A stretch of 64,000 bases of DNA, taken from assembly GCA_964640855.1 (NCBI GenBank), contig CAZXIX010000002.1, positions 65,379 through 129,378 of the forward strand, in the 5' to 3' direction. This DNA comes from JAJDFU01 sp964640855 (GTDB lineage: Bacteria > Bacteroidota > Bacteroidia > Chitinophagales > Saprospiraceae). Below, piece by piece: positions 1-8,007 of the stretch. Numbering within the stretch: position 1 is the first letter of the stretch; each line of letters starts with the position of its first letter. Under the pieces are notes generated by a model. It saw only the letters and a program-made list of their open reading frames with translations, was not told where the DNA came from and ran no database searches. A program made the translations under genes and the position numbers.

Positions 1-131
1 ATGGCTTATCTGTATCCTTGCCTGAAGGAAATGGAATGTACGCTCATAGTTTAGAGTCATTGAAGGCCGTTTTTTCACAACACGGAAAGATATTTTTCTT
101 TCTTTGTTCTGTTCCATTGAAAAAGCAATCC

Positions 132-644
132 ATGAGCCAAAAAGGAAAAAACACATGGTTAAAGGTGCAGTTGGGTGGTATCCTGGTCTTTTTTATTGTT
201 TTCTTCATTTGGGCCAATACCCGCTGCAATTCGCTCCGGCAGGAATACAAAGAACGATACGAAGCTCGCATTGCCCAACAGGATAGTCTCGACAAGCTGA
301 ATGCTTCCCAGCAGGCTGCTGAGGATAGCGTGCTGAATCTACAGGGCGGAACCTCCATTTCGGATGATTCCCCCATTTTTCCAAAATCCGTTTTGTATGT
401 CTCCATTGAAGGCCTGAAACTTCGAAGAGAACCCGGACTCAAATCTGAGGTGCTTACTGAGTTGAAATTGTTTGAACAGGTCACTTTTCTTCACGAGGTA
501 AGTGATTCCACCGTCGAACTGAACCTGGGGAAAGCTATGGCAAAGGGCCATTGGGTAAAAGTCCGATCCGTGAAAGGCCACGAAGGATGGGTGTATGAAC
601 CGGGCGTATATTTTTATCGGCGAAAACATCCCGATGCCTATTAA
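132..644 (+). CDS. SH3-domain membrane-anchored protein
   Basis: A protein of about 170 residues with an N-terminal membrane anchor (residues ~12-29), a short charged, probably helical stretch rich in Arg, Glu and Gln (~30-75), and a C-terminal bacterial SH3-like domain (~87-165) with the typical LKLRREPG and GHWVKVR...GWV pattern. Such domains usually bind cell-wall or protein ligands in the periplasm; the ligand here is unknown. I chose the ATG at 132 because it gives a normal anchor right after a short N-terminus; an upstream in-frame start at 18 would add 38 residues of unlikely composition. The stop codon overlaps the stop of the convergent glucosaminidase-fold gene by 3 bases, so the two genes share their 3' ends. 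No terminator lies between them. Confidence 0.75.
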   Translation: MSQKGKNTWLKVQLGGILVFFIVFFIWANTRCNSLRQEYKERYEARIAQQDSLDKLNASQQAAEDSVLNLQGGTSISDDSPIFPKSVLYVSIEGLKLRREPGLKSEVLTELKLFEQVTFLHEVSDSTVELNLGKAMAKGHWVKVRSVKGHEGWVYEPGVYFYRRKHPDAY

Positions 645-1381
645 CCAAATCCGGCTTCTTGTACTTCCTGGACCAACCTTGCCATTCTTTCGGTATAGTT
701 CTCTACATCCTGGTACCCGGTTTGGTGCACGGCCTTTATCCAACCGCTTGGGTTTTGAGCCCCGAGGCTTCGAAAATGACGGTGGGCACCCGTGGTAATG
801 TACAAACTAAAGTCCCGAAAACTCATCCAGGCAGTAGGGTAGCTTCTCCGGCAAGTTCCGCCAAGAGTACCGCGAGGTCCCTCCCAATCAGAAGTACAGG
901 GGACCCCAAAATAGTTTTTGCCGCGAGCGGTAAAGGGGGCCGATCCTCCCCGGCTAAGCAGGAGGCCGTGAGCCAGGATAAAGGAAGCCGGAATGCCGAA
1001 TTTCTCCTGCTCGGCTTTGGCCACGTGATCAAATCGCTTTAAAAAGGCATAAACCTCACTTCCCTCCACGCCATCGAAAGGCTCGGATGAGGGTGCAGTA
1101 AAACTTTTTTTAGGAGCCGGCTTGCGATCCCATAAACTTGGCATTTGCAATTGTTGGGCCTTCGAATCCGGAACCTCGGGCAAGACGGCAGCTTCAACCC
1201 CTTCTTCTTCCTCAGGCTGCGGGACCGGATCCGCTTTCTCTTGTTTGGGCCGGCCTACGGGGCTTTTAAGCCGCATTTGAAAACTCAGATCTTTCCTGAG
1301 CAAAAGAAAGAGGCAGATACCCAGAATCAACAGCCGAAAGCCATACTTCCTCAGAAAGTCTCCAATTGTCTTTCCGGACAT
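641..1381 (-). CDS. Glucosaminidase-fold (FlgJ/LytG-like) membrane protein, catalytic Glu absent
   Basis: 246 residues: one membrane segment near residues 15-29, a Pro/Glu-rich linker (~40-95), then a glucosaminidase-family domain (~105-240). The family hallmark FGIPAS(F)ILA-G is present at ~128-139, and GKNYFGVPC follows. Active members have an ILESG-type motif whose Glu is the catalytic acid; here the aligned stretch reads GLLLSR, with Leu142 (codon CTT, bases 956-958) in that position. I see no substitute acid close by. The protein may therefore bind peptidoglycan or glycan rather than cut it, or the family may use another residue. It is single-anchored and would face the periplasm. A nested inverted repeat lies just upstream (1402-1442). 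It follows the cystathionine gamma-synthase gene after 89 bp and may be transcribed separately. Confidence 0.75.
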   Translation of the reverse strand: MSGKTIGDFLRKYGFRLLILGICLFLLLRKDLSFQMRLKSPVGRPKQEKADPVPQPEEEEGVEAAVLPEVPDSKAQQLQMPSLWDRKPAPKKSFTAPSSEPFDGVEGSEVYAFLKRFDHVAKAEQEKFGIPASFILAHGLLLSRGGSAPFTARGKNYFGVPCTSDWEGPRGTLGGTCRRSYPTAWMSFRDFSLYITTGAHRHFRSLGAQNPSGWIKAVHQTGYQDVENYTERMARLVQEVQEAGFG

Positions 1382-1401
1382 ACTGAACGTGTTGGGTCAA
1401 T

Positions 1402-1442
1402 GATGTTGCTAATGTAAAACAAATTGTTTTAAAAACAACATC
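1402..1442 (-). promoter_or_regulatory. Nested AT-rich inverted repeats upstream of the glucosaminidase-fold gene
   Basis: Outer arms GATGTTG (1402-1408) and CAACATC (1436-1442) enclose AAAACAA-A-TTGTTTT (1416-1430). The block lies 21 bp before the start codon and downstream of the trans-sulfuration gene. It could be an operator or a structured leader. The absence of a T-run speaks against a terminator. Confidence 0.4.
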
Positions 1443-1470
1443 TTAAAACAAGTTCAGCGGATTAGGCCGA

Positions 1471-2622
1471 TCAGATTTTCTCGAGGGCGGATTCGAGATC
1501 TTCGATCAGGTCATCGACGGTTTCTACGCCGATACTGAGCCGGATCAGAGAGTCGGTCAAGCCCACTTTCATGCGTTCTTCTCTGGGTATGGAAGCATGG
1601 GTCATACTGGCTGGGTGGCCGATCAGCGATTCTACTCCCCCCAGCGACTCTGCGAGGGTGAAAATCCGGGTCCCGCTTAAAATCTGGAAAGCTTTTTCCT
1701 GGGTGTCATCCCTTAGAATGAAAGAGACCATGCCTCCGAAATGTCGCATTTGGGCCTTGGCGATCTCGTGGTTGGGATGCTCTTCAAATCCGGGGTAGTA
1801 GACTTTTCCCACCTTGGCGTGACCTTTGAGGAAGTGAGCAATGCGCTCTGCATTCTGGCAGGCCCGCTCCACGCGCAAGTGCAAGGTCTTGATACCTCTT
1901 AAGACCAGGAAACAGTCCTGAGGGCCCGGGATCGCCCCTACGGCATTTTGAAGGAATCGCAGCTTTTCAGCCAAAGTCTCCGAGCGAGTGGCAATCAGAC
2001 CCAGGATCACATCGCTATGGCCGCCCAGGTATTTGGTAGCCGAGTGCAAAACCAGATCGGCTCCCAGGTCCAGCGGATTTTGGAGATAGGGTGAGGCAAA
2101 GGTATTGTCAACGCAGGTCAGAATATTCCGCTTGGCAGCTGCCCGGCACAAAGCGGCAATATCTACGATGTTTAGCATGGGGTTGGTAGGAGTCTCTATC
2201 CACAGCAGCTTGGTTTTGGGCCCAATGGCTTCCTCAACCCGGGAGGCATCCGTCAAATCCAGGAACCGGCTTTCTATCCCGAAGGGCCCATGTACCCGGA
2301 CGATCTGGCGAAAGGTGCCGCCATACAGATCGTTGGTCGACAGGATCTCGTCTCCGGGTTCCAGCAGACGAACCACGGCATCCAGGGCAGCCAGACCGCT
2401 TCCGAAAGCGATGCCGTACTTGCCGTTTTCCAGTTCCGCAAGGCTTGATTCCAGCGCTTCCCGCGTCGGATTTTGGGTGCGTGCGTATTCATAGCCTTTG
2501 TGCTGACCCGGGCTTTGCTGCGCGTAGGTGCTGGTCTGATAAATGGGGGTCATCACCGCCCCGGTAGATGGGTCCGGCTCTACTCCGGCGTGCACGGCCT
2601 TGGTCCCGAACTGGGTATTCAT
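1471..2622 (-). CDS. Cystathionine gamma-synthase/gamma-lyase family PLP enzyme
   Basis: A 383-residue trans-sulfuration enzyme of the Cys/Met metabolism PLP family, normal length. Motifs include the N-terminal THAG-like KAVHAG, YARTQNPT, the FGSGLAA PLP-phosphate loop, the DNTFASPYLQNP stretch with the conserved Asp, and SATKYLGGHSD carrying the Schiff-base Lys (~197). It either makes cystathionine from an O-acyl-homoserine plus cysteine (MetB) or splits cystathionine (gamma-lyase); sequence alone does not settle which. I chose the internal ATG at 2622 because homologues begin near ...FGTKAVHAG and because a longer form from 2679 would overlap the transketolase gene. It lies 25 bp downstream of the transketolase C-terminal subunit on the same strand and is likely cotranscribed with it. 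Confidence 0.9.
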   Translation of the reverse strand: MNTQFGTKAVHAGVEPDPSTGAVMTPIYQTSTYAQQSPGQHKGYEYARTQNPTREALESSLAELENGKYGIAFGSGLAALDAVVRLLEPGDEILSTNDLYGGTFRQIVRVHGPFGIESRFLDLTDASRVEEAIGPKTKLLWIETPTNPMLNIVDIAALCRAAAKRNILTCVDNTFASPYLQNPLDLGADLVLHSATKYLGGHSDVILGLIATRSETLAEKLRFLQNAVGAIPGPQDCFLVLRGIKTLHLRVERACQNAERIAHFLKGHAKVGKVYYPGFEEHPNHEIAKAQMRHFGGMVSFILRDDTQEKAFQILSGTRIFTLAESLGGVESLIGHPASMTHASIPREERMKVGLTDSLIRLSIGVETVDDLIEDLESALEKI

Positions 2623-2647
2623 TTCTTTCACAAGCAATTGGGTTGAA

Positions 2648-3604
2648 TTATTTTCTCTGGAGAACCCGTTTGACCGCATTTACCACATCAGCGACCCCCA
2701 GCCCGTATTTGTCCATTAGAGCTTTGGGCTTTCCGCTTTCTCCAAAACTATCGTTTACTGCAACGAATTCCTGAGGCGTAGGTTGCTTTCTCGCCAGCAA
2801 TTGCGCTATGCTGTCGCCCAGTCCGCCATTCCTTTGGTGTTCCTCGGCGCTGACCACCGCTCCCGTTTTCAAGGCAGATTCCAAAACGGCTTCCTCATCC
2901 AGGGGTTTTATCGTGTGGATATTGATCAATTCCACCTGTATGCCCTCCTTTGCCAGTTGCTTGGCTGCCTCTACCGATTGCCAGACCATGTGGCCGGTGG
3001 CAAAAAGGGAAACGTCGGTTCCGGGGCTCATCAGTATGGCTCTGCCGATCTCAAAGGGTTGGTCTTCCGGCATGAATATCGGCCAGCCGGGCCTGCCGAA
3101 ACGCAGATACACAGGGCCAAAGTGTTCGGCGATGGCCAGGGTGGCAGCCCGGGTTTGATTGTAATCGCAGGGATTGATAACGGTAAAACCGGGAAGCATT
3201 TTCATCATGCCCATATCCTCCAGGATCTGGTGGGTGGCCCCGTCCTCCCCGAGAGTAATCCCCGCATGTGAGGCGCAGACTTTAACGTTTTTGTGGGAAT
3301 AGGCAATGGACTGCCGGATCTGATCGTAAACGCGACCGGTAGAAAAGTTGGCAAACGTACTGGTAAAGGGAATCTTCCCCCCCGTGGCCAGGCCGGCGGC
3401 GATCCCCATCATGTTCGCCTCGGAAATACCACATTGGAAAAATCGGTTGGGATGAGCATCGATGAAAGGCTGAATCTTCAGGGAAGCAACCAGGTCGGCG
3501 CAGAGAGCTACTACATCCGGGTTGATTTCCCCGAGCAAAGACATGCCGGCTCCGAAGCCATCTCTGGTAGCTTTTTTGCCTTGGCTGACGATCTGATCTA
3601 ACAT
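2648..3604 (-). CDS. Transketolase, C-terminal subunit (split transketolase)
   Basis: A 318-residue protein matching the pyrimidine-binding and C-terminal domains of transketolase. Recognisable stretches are the FFQCGISEANMMGIAAGLA region, which includes the Glu that activates thiamine diphosphate (E in ISEANM), TFANFSTGRVYDQIRQS, and the C-terminal domain with VSAEEHQRNGGLGDSIA. It completes the two-gene transketolase with the gene 27 bp upstream; together they transfer two-carbon units between sugar phosphates in the non-oxidative pentose phosphate pathway. Two-subunit transketolases are common in Bacteroidota and archaea, so the split is not a frameshift: each half has its own start and stop, and this half begins with a natural N-terminus. 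Confidence 0.93.
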   Translation of the reverse strand: MLDQIVSQGKKATRDGFGAGMSLLGEINPDVVALCADLVASLKIQPFIDAHPNRFFQCGISEANMMGIAAGLATGGKIPFTSTFANFSTGRVYDQIRQSIAYSHKNVKVCASHAGITLGEDGATHQILEDMGMMKMLPGFTVINPCDYNQTRAATLAIAEHFGPVYLRFGRPGWPIFMPEDQPFEIGRAILMSPGTDVSLFATGHMVWQSVEAAKQLAKEGIQVELINIHTIKPLDEEAVLESALKTGAVVSAEEHQRNGGLGDSIAQLLARKQPTPQEFVAVNDSFGESGKPKALMDKYGLGVADVVNAVKRVLQRK

Positions 3605-3631
3605 GTTCGCTTATGGTTGAAAGTGGTGAGT

Positions 3632-4483
3632 TCAGATGGGGAAATCTCCCAGAGTTTCGGGCAATTGGCTCAGCGCCAACTCGGTCTGCTCTTCGTTGGG
3701 AGCTTTCCCGTGCCACTTGTGAGAACCCTGCATAAAATCGACGCCATATCCCATTTCGGTCTTCATCAGGATAACTATCGGTTTGCCTTTTCCGGTTCGG
3801 GCCTTGGCCTCCTGAAGCGTCTGGACTACTTCCTCCATATCATTGCCGTTCATCTGAAGCACTTCCCAGCCAAAAGCCCGCCACTTGGCGGGAAGGTCGC
3901 CCAAGGAAAGGACTTCCTCGTTCGGGCCGTCAATCTGTTGACCATTCCAGTCCACCGTCAGGATCAGGTTGTCTACTCGGTTGTGGGGGGCGAATAGAGC
4001 GGATTCCCAAATTTGCCCTTCCTGCAGTTCTCCATCTCCGCAAAGGACATAGACCCGTTGGGGGTCTCCGTTCAGCTTTTTGGCCAAAGCCGCGCCTATG
4101 GCGACGGATATGCCCTGCCCGAGCGAACCGGAAGCAACCCGGACCCCCGGAAGCCCCTCGTGAGTGGCGGGATGGCCCTGCAGCCTGGAATTGATCTGGC
4201 GAAAAGAAGCGAGTTCTTCGATGGGGAAATAGCCCGAGCGGGCCAAAACACTATACCAAACGGGTGAAATATGACCGTTGGACAGGAAAAACAGATCTTC
4301 ACCCTCGCCTTGCATATGAAAGGCCGGGTCGTGTTTGAGCTGGTGGAAATAAAGGGCTACGAAAAAATCTGCGCATCCCAGAGATCCCCCCGGATGACCG
4401 CTTTCAGCCAGAAAGGTCTGCCGAATGATGTCCCGGCGCACCTGGGAAGCCATTTTTTTAAGTTCTTGGATATTCGCTGCCAT
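3632..4483 (-). CDS. Transketolase, N-terminal subunit (split transketolase)
   Basis: A 283-residue thiamine-diphosphate-binding half of transketolase. Visible motifs are ESGHPGGSLG (~27-36), GSLGQGISVAIGAA (~119-132), and the TPP/Mg signature GDGELQEGQ (149-157) with the metal-binding Asn of DWNGQQ (~180). It pairs with the downstream C-terminal subunit; the 27 bp spacing implies one operon continuing into the trans-sulfuration enzyme. The HU terminator hairpin at 4523-4558 lies upstream, so this operon probably has a separate promoter within about 40-100 bp of the start, which I could not identify. Confidence 0.93.
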   Translation of the reverse strand: MAANIQELKKMASQVRRDIIRQTFLAESGHPGGSLGCADFFVALYFHQLKHDPAFHMQGEGEDLFFLSNGHISPVWYSVLARSGYFPIEELASFRQINSRLQGHPATHEGLPGVRVASGSLGQGISVAIGAALAKKLNGDPQRVYVLCGDGELQEGQIWESALFAPHNRVDNLILTVDWNGQQIDGPNEEVLSLGDLPAKWRAFGWEVLQMNGNDMEEVVQTLQEAKARTGKGKPIVILMKTEMGYGVDFMQGSHKWHGKAPNEEQTELALSQLPETLGDFPI

Positions 4484-4522
4484 GAAGAAAAACCAGGTTA
4501 TTTTGTAGTAGGCTAAAGATAG

Positions 4523-4558
4523 AAAAGGGCAGTCTGCATGTTAGCAGATTGCCCTTTT
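4523..4558 (-). terminator. Strong hairpin terminator downstream of HU
   Basis: Arms 4523-4537 and 4544-4558 form a 15-bp stem with one wobble position around a 6-nt loop, flanked by an A-run on one side and a T-run on the other. It starts 32 bp beyond the HU stop codon on the minus strand and is followed there by TTTTCTATCTTT, which is typical of a Rho-independent terminator. It separates HU from the transketolase operon. Confidence 0.85.
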
Positions 4559-4589
4559 AAGTTGTGAGAAATAAACTTCCTCAGGTTTA

Positions 4590-4862
4590 TTAGTTGACTT
4601 TATCAGCCAATTCTTTACCGGGTTTGAATTTTACCACCTTTTTGGACGGGATCTGTATGGTTTGTCCGGTCTGGGGATTGCGTCCCTGGCGAGCTTCTCT
4701 TTCGGAAACGGAAAATGTGCCAAATCCTATAAGCGTAACCTTATCACCGGATTTCAGTGCATCAGAAATGCTGTCCAGAACCGCGTTCAGGACGTCGTTG
4801 GCCTGATTTTTACCCAGTCCTCCGGCTTCCGCAATCTTGCTTACTAAATCTCCTTTATTCAT
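4590..4862 (-). CDS. hup: HU family DNA-binding protein
   Basis: A 90-residue histone-like protein of exactly the usual HU length. It begins MNKGDLVSKIAEAGG and contains the family signature GFGTFSVSEREARQGRNPQTG (~46-66), which covers the DNA-binding beta-arm entry, and KVVKFKPGKELADKVN at the C-terminus. It binds and bends DNA as a dimer in the nucleoid. A canonical Bacteroidota promoter (4892-4922) and a strong terminator (4523-4558) frame the gene, so it is a monocistronic unit. Confidence 0.96.
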   Translation of the reverse strand: MNKGDLVSKIAEAGGLGKNQANDVLNAVLDSISDALKSGDKVTLIGFGTFSVSEREARQGRNPQTGQTIQIPSKKVVKFKPGKELADKVN

Positions 4863-4891
4863 TTGTAGATGGTTTAAGTGTTAAAGTCGTT

Positions 4892-4922
4892 CAAATTTAT
4901 GTGCTAAGCCTCGTATTACCAA
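4892..4922 (-). promoter_or_regulatory. Bacteroidota-type promoter of HU
   Basis: Read on the minus strand, a TTG at 4922-4920 is followed after 20 nt by TAAATTTG (4899-4892), an exact match to the -7 element TAnnTTTG used by the Bacteroidota housekeeping sigma factor. The start codon lies about 30 bp further on. This is the best promoter match I found in the window. Confidence 0.65.
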
Positions 4923-5041
4923 GAAGGAATATAAAATACCCGCCTAAATCCCTTTATTTTTAGGCCTTTGCAGAAAAAAGGGGTGCCAGATCGCACGAAG
5001 CCTTCTCTCGTTTCGTTGAACCAGTATAAAATCGGTAAGTC

Positions 5042-5224
5042 TTGAAAAGATTGGGATTCGTACTTTTTGTGTCGGCCCTGCTGCTGGCCGGCTTCTCCTG
5101 CAACCGCGGCGTGGGCTGTCCCGCTCAAGAAGATCTGAAGACTCAGATGGACAAGAACGGGAACTATAAGGCCGGTAAAACCAAATCCGGACTGTGGAGT
5201 AAAAAAAGCCGCAAAAAAGGCTGA
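5042..5224 (+). CDS. Small lipoprotein, about 60 residues, unknown function
   Basis: A 60-residue protein with a lipoprotein signal: Lys-Arg, a hydrophobic stretch (~5-17) and a lipobox AGFSC with Cys20. After the signal come a Gly/Cys segment (RGVGCPA) and a strongly basic C-terminus with KSGLWSKKSRKKG. The apparent start is TTG; no ATG gives the same signal peptide. I do not recognise a family. It lies alone between HU and the ABC-transporter operon, both on the other strand, so it should have its own promoter in the ~180 bp upstream. The intact lipobox and the soluble basic tail argue that it is a real gene, despite its size. Confidence 0.6.
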   Translation: MKRLGFVLFVSALLLAGFSCNRGVGCPAQEDLKTQMDKNGNYKAGKTKSGLWSKKSRKKG

Positions 5225-5318
5225 TCCCTTCCCAATCCTCTGATTTGTAATCCGTAAGCGAGAAAGGGTAAACGCGACCCGCAATCAACCCCCCTCCATC
5301 CTTTTCTCGGTTTTCTCC

Positions 5319-6569
5319 TTAGTTTCCACTCCAGGTCTCACTCATTTCCTCCCCCAGGAGGTTGCACGCTCCCAAGGTGAAAAAAAGAGCGAAGCCCGGG
5401 AAAACAGCCATCCACCAGGCACCCGGTCGGTCGGCAGCCATCCGGATCATCGATCCCCAGGAAACCTGGTCCGGAGCGGCCCCCAGCCCCAGGTAGGACA
5501 GGTAGGCTTCCAAAAGGATAACCCCGGCAAAACCGAATGCCAGGACAATGAAAACAGGCCGCATCGCATTGGGAAGTATATGCCGTACCAGGACCCGTGC
5601 GGGGCTTATCCCCAGAAAGCCGGCTACCTCAGCATAGTTTTCTTCTCTTACTTTCAAGGTTTCTGCCCGTATAAACCGCGCAATCCCCGTCCAACTCAGC
5701 AATCCGATCCAAAGCATAACCCACCCCAGACTGCGGTCCGGAAGGATAGCGATTCCAGCCAGTAGAAAAAACAAGGTGGGGATGGACTGGATAACTTCGA
5801 TCAATCGCAATACCCAAAGGTCCATTGGAAAGGAAAATTTTTTGTCCCACCATTCGCCCCGGGGGTAAGTACGAGCCACATAGGCAGCCAACCCCAGCAA
5901 AATCAGGGGGAGGATAATTTTTTCCGGCGAAAGGAATCCGGCGGGACTTTTCCGCCAGGGGTCCAGGCCCGGAGTGATCAGCCAGGAAAAACCAAGCAGC
6001 AGGGCTAGCCCCACCCTAAGGCCGAAACGGCGGGAGAATCTCAGACCGGTGTCCCCGAAATAGCCGGCCAGTAAACCCAAAAAGGCTCCCAGGCCGAAGG
6101 CCAAACTCATGGCAATAAGGCCGGTCAAAAGAGCCGTCCTCGTTCCGTGGATCAGGCCCGCAGCGACATCCCGGCCGATCCGATCCGTACCCAACCAGTG
6201 GCGAAATCTCCCGGTCCGGAGGCTTTGCTCGCTGAGCGGGGCTCGAAAATTCATATTCTGATTGTCCAGGGTATTCGGCGCATAAGGGATCAAGGGCCAA
6301 ACCACCCTTTCGTAATCCAGGCTATACCAGTCGAGGCCATAGAGATCTTCCGGCCAGGACATTAGGCCCCAATCTACTCCGATCTCCATCAAGACCGGCG
6401 AATAGGCTTTTCCCTGCCAGCGGCAAAACAAGGGCTTGTCATTAGACAGAAAATCGGCGAACAAGGCCAGAAAGACCAGAAAGGCCAGAAACCGGATCGA
6501 CCAGCGGTAAGTCGACCGGCGTCTCAAACGGCGCCAAAATCCAAAGGATATGTAGCTTTGATCTTTCAT
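5319..6569 (-). CDS. Oligopeptide-type ABC transporter permease (DppC/OppC family)
   Basis: A 416-residue inner-membrane permease of the dipeptide/oligopeptide/nickel class. The N-terminal membrane segment (~23-45) is followed by a periplasmic stretch ending in RHWLGTDRIGRDV, the OppC hallmark, and the C-terminal half carries the EAA-type coupling loop around AEVAGFLGISPARVLVRHILPNAMRPV. It is longer than typical OppC proteins (about 280-310 residues), with extra residues in the first periplasmic loop and in a further hydrophobic region (~185-240). It begins directly at the end of the OppB-type gene (TGAATG junction), consistent with translational coupling. It forms the pore with that partner; no ATPase gene is nearby. 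Confidence 0.92.
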   Translation of the reverse strand: MKDQSYISFGFWRRLRRRSTYRWSIRFLAFLVFLALFADFLSNDKPLFCRWQGKAYSPVLMEIGVDWGLMSWPEDLYGLDWYSLDYERVVWPLIPYAPNTLDNQNMNFRAPLSEQSLRTGRFRHWLGTDRIGRDVAAGLIHGTRTALLTGLIAMSLAFGLGAFLGLLAGYFGDTGLRFSRRFGLRVGLALLLGFSWLITPGLDPWRKSPAGFLSPEKIILPLILLGLAAYVARTYPRGEWWDKKFSFPMDLWVLRLIEVIQSIPTLFFLLAGIAILPDRSLGWVMLWIGLLSWTGIARFIRAETLKVREENYAEVAGFLGISPARVLVRHILPNAMRPVFIVLAFGFAGVILLEAYLSYLGLGAAPDQVSWGSMIRMAADRPGAWWMAVFPGFALFFTLGACNLLGEEMSETWSGN

Positions 6570-8003
6570 TCAGGAGGATGTGACGGTTGGGTGCTGCTTA
6601 TCGAAAACGACCCGGGGGTCTGCCAAAGGATACAACAGGTCGGCAACCAAAAGGCCCAGGATCGTCAGTAGGGCGCTTAGCTGAACGATGCCAAGAAGAG
6701 TTTTCCAATCCCGGGTAAAAATGGATTCGACGGCCAGCATCCCCATTCCATATAGGTTGAAGATCACTTCCACCACCAGGGAGCCGGCCAATAAGGCCGG
6801 GAACAGGCCGGCCAGAAGGGTGATGAGAGGAAAAAGAGCGTTTCGGCCCGCGTGTTTCCATCGCAAGATATAGTCGGGGATCCCTCTTGCGTGGGCAGCC
6901 AGTATGTAATCCTTTCCCAAAACTTCCACAAGGCTATTCCGGACCTGCCGGCTCAGAAAAGCCAGCGCTCCCGCAGCCAGGCAGACAACCGGCAGGAAGA
7001 AGTGGGACGAAAGGCGAATTAGGCCGGCCCAAAAAGATTCTCCGGGCGACCGCAAATAGACCGGCCCCAAAGCCGGAAACCCTTTCATATGATAATCCGG
7101 GGTGGTGAAAAGCATCAGCAAAAGGGTTCCCAACCAGAAAGTGGGTAGGGCATAGGCCAGAAAAAATAGGACGGACAGGAGCTTATCCGGCCATTGCCCG
7201 CGTTGCCACCCCATCCAGAATCCGGCCGGGATGGAGATAAGAAGCGCCAGAAGCAAGGCCGCTCCGTTCAGGATCAGCGTCCACGGGAGAGCTTCCCCGA
7301 TCTTTTCGTAGACAGGTCTCCCATCTATGTAGCTGATGCCCATATTCCCGGAAAACAGACCGGTAAGCCAGGGATGAAATTGATTATCCAAGCCATGCCA
7401 CCGTATCGTCGGAATGTAAAGCCCCATTAACTTCCTCTGTGTTTGAAGGGAATCCCATGCCCGGGTAAGCGTGTCGACCTCTTGTTGCAGAGAAAAGGGC
7501 AATAAGCCGGACTGCACCTGCCAGGTATTCAGCTTGTTTCGGATCACGCTGGGATCCTTTTCTTCCAGAAAGCCGGCCAGATCTTTTTTCCAGGCGGCCA
7601 TTTGTTCGCCGGCTCCGTTCGGGTCGGGCGCCCTCTTGTTCAGGGCCAGCAAGCGGCGGTAGAAGGTCGATGCGGCATCTTCGTTGCCGCAATACCGGAC
7701 CCAGGATCGAAAAGCTGCCCTTTGATCCGGTAGAACGATCCGGTGAAGGGTATCCGGAAGAGCCAGCGGGCGTATCGAAAAGTAAAAAGCCGGTTTATCC
7801 AGGCCCATGCGATGGGCCAAAGCCCGATATTCCCGCTCATATTCAGCAGATGCTGACGATCGCTCCTTACCCAGGCTTCCATCCTGCAACCGGTAGGCAA
7901 CCGGGTCGCCCGGGGCCATTTTACTCAGACTGAAGGCCACCAGGCTGATCAGGAACCAACTGACCGGAAACCACAGCAGGCGTCGCAGGTAATATCCAGG
8001 CAT
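6570..8003 (-). CDS. Oligopeptide-type ABC transporter permease (DppB/OppB family) with large periplasmic insertion
   Basis: A 477-residue permease. The first membrane segment (~8-28) and the conserved MAPGDPV follow the OppB pattern, and the C-terminal half contains five hydrophobic segments with the coupling loop VRNSLVEVLGKDYILAAHARGIP. Ordinary OppB proteins have about 310-340 residues. The extra ~130 residues lie between the MGLDKPAFYF motif (~68-77) and the WHGLDNQFHPWLTGLFSGNMG stretch, which are normally almost contiguous. The insertion is mainly polar and helical and would sit in the periplasm near the substrate-binding protein. It is downstream of, and 4 bp from, the lipoprotein gene, and abuts the OppC-type gene. 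Confidence 0.92.
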   Translation of the reverse strand: MPGYYLRRLLWFPVSWFLISLVAFSLSKMAPGDPVAYRLQDGSLGKERSSASAEYEREYRALAHRMGLDKPAFYFSIRPLALPDTLHRIVLPDQRAAFRSWVRYCGNEDAASTFYRRLLALNKRAPDPNGAGEQMAAWKKDLAGFLEEKDPSVIRNKLNTWQVQSGLLPFSLQQEVDTLTRAWDSLQTQRKLMGLYIPTIRWHGLDNQFHPWLTGLFSGNMGISYIDGRPVYEKIGEALPWTLILNGAALLLALLISIPAGFWMGWQRGQWPDKLLSVLFFLAYALPTFWLGTLLLMLFTTPDYHMKGFPALGPVYLRSPGESFWAGLIRLSSHFFLPVVCLAAGALAFLSRQVRNSLVEVLGKDYILAAHARGIPDYILRWKHAGRNALFPLITLLAGLFPALLAGSLVVEVIFNLYGMGMLAVESIFTRDWKTLLGIVQLSALLTILGLLVADLLYPLADPRVVFDKQHPTVTSS

Positions 8004-8007
8004 ATGC

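Noticed and set aside
1..131. Possible 3' end of an upstream gene in frame 1 (stop at 52-54)
   Set aside because: Only about 17 codons are visible, too short to assign to any gene.
2648..4483. Split transketolase considered as a frameshifted gene
   Set aside because: Each half has its own start, stop and a 27-bp spacer; two-subunit transketolases are a known form.
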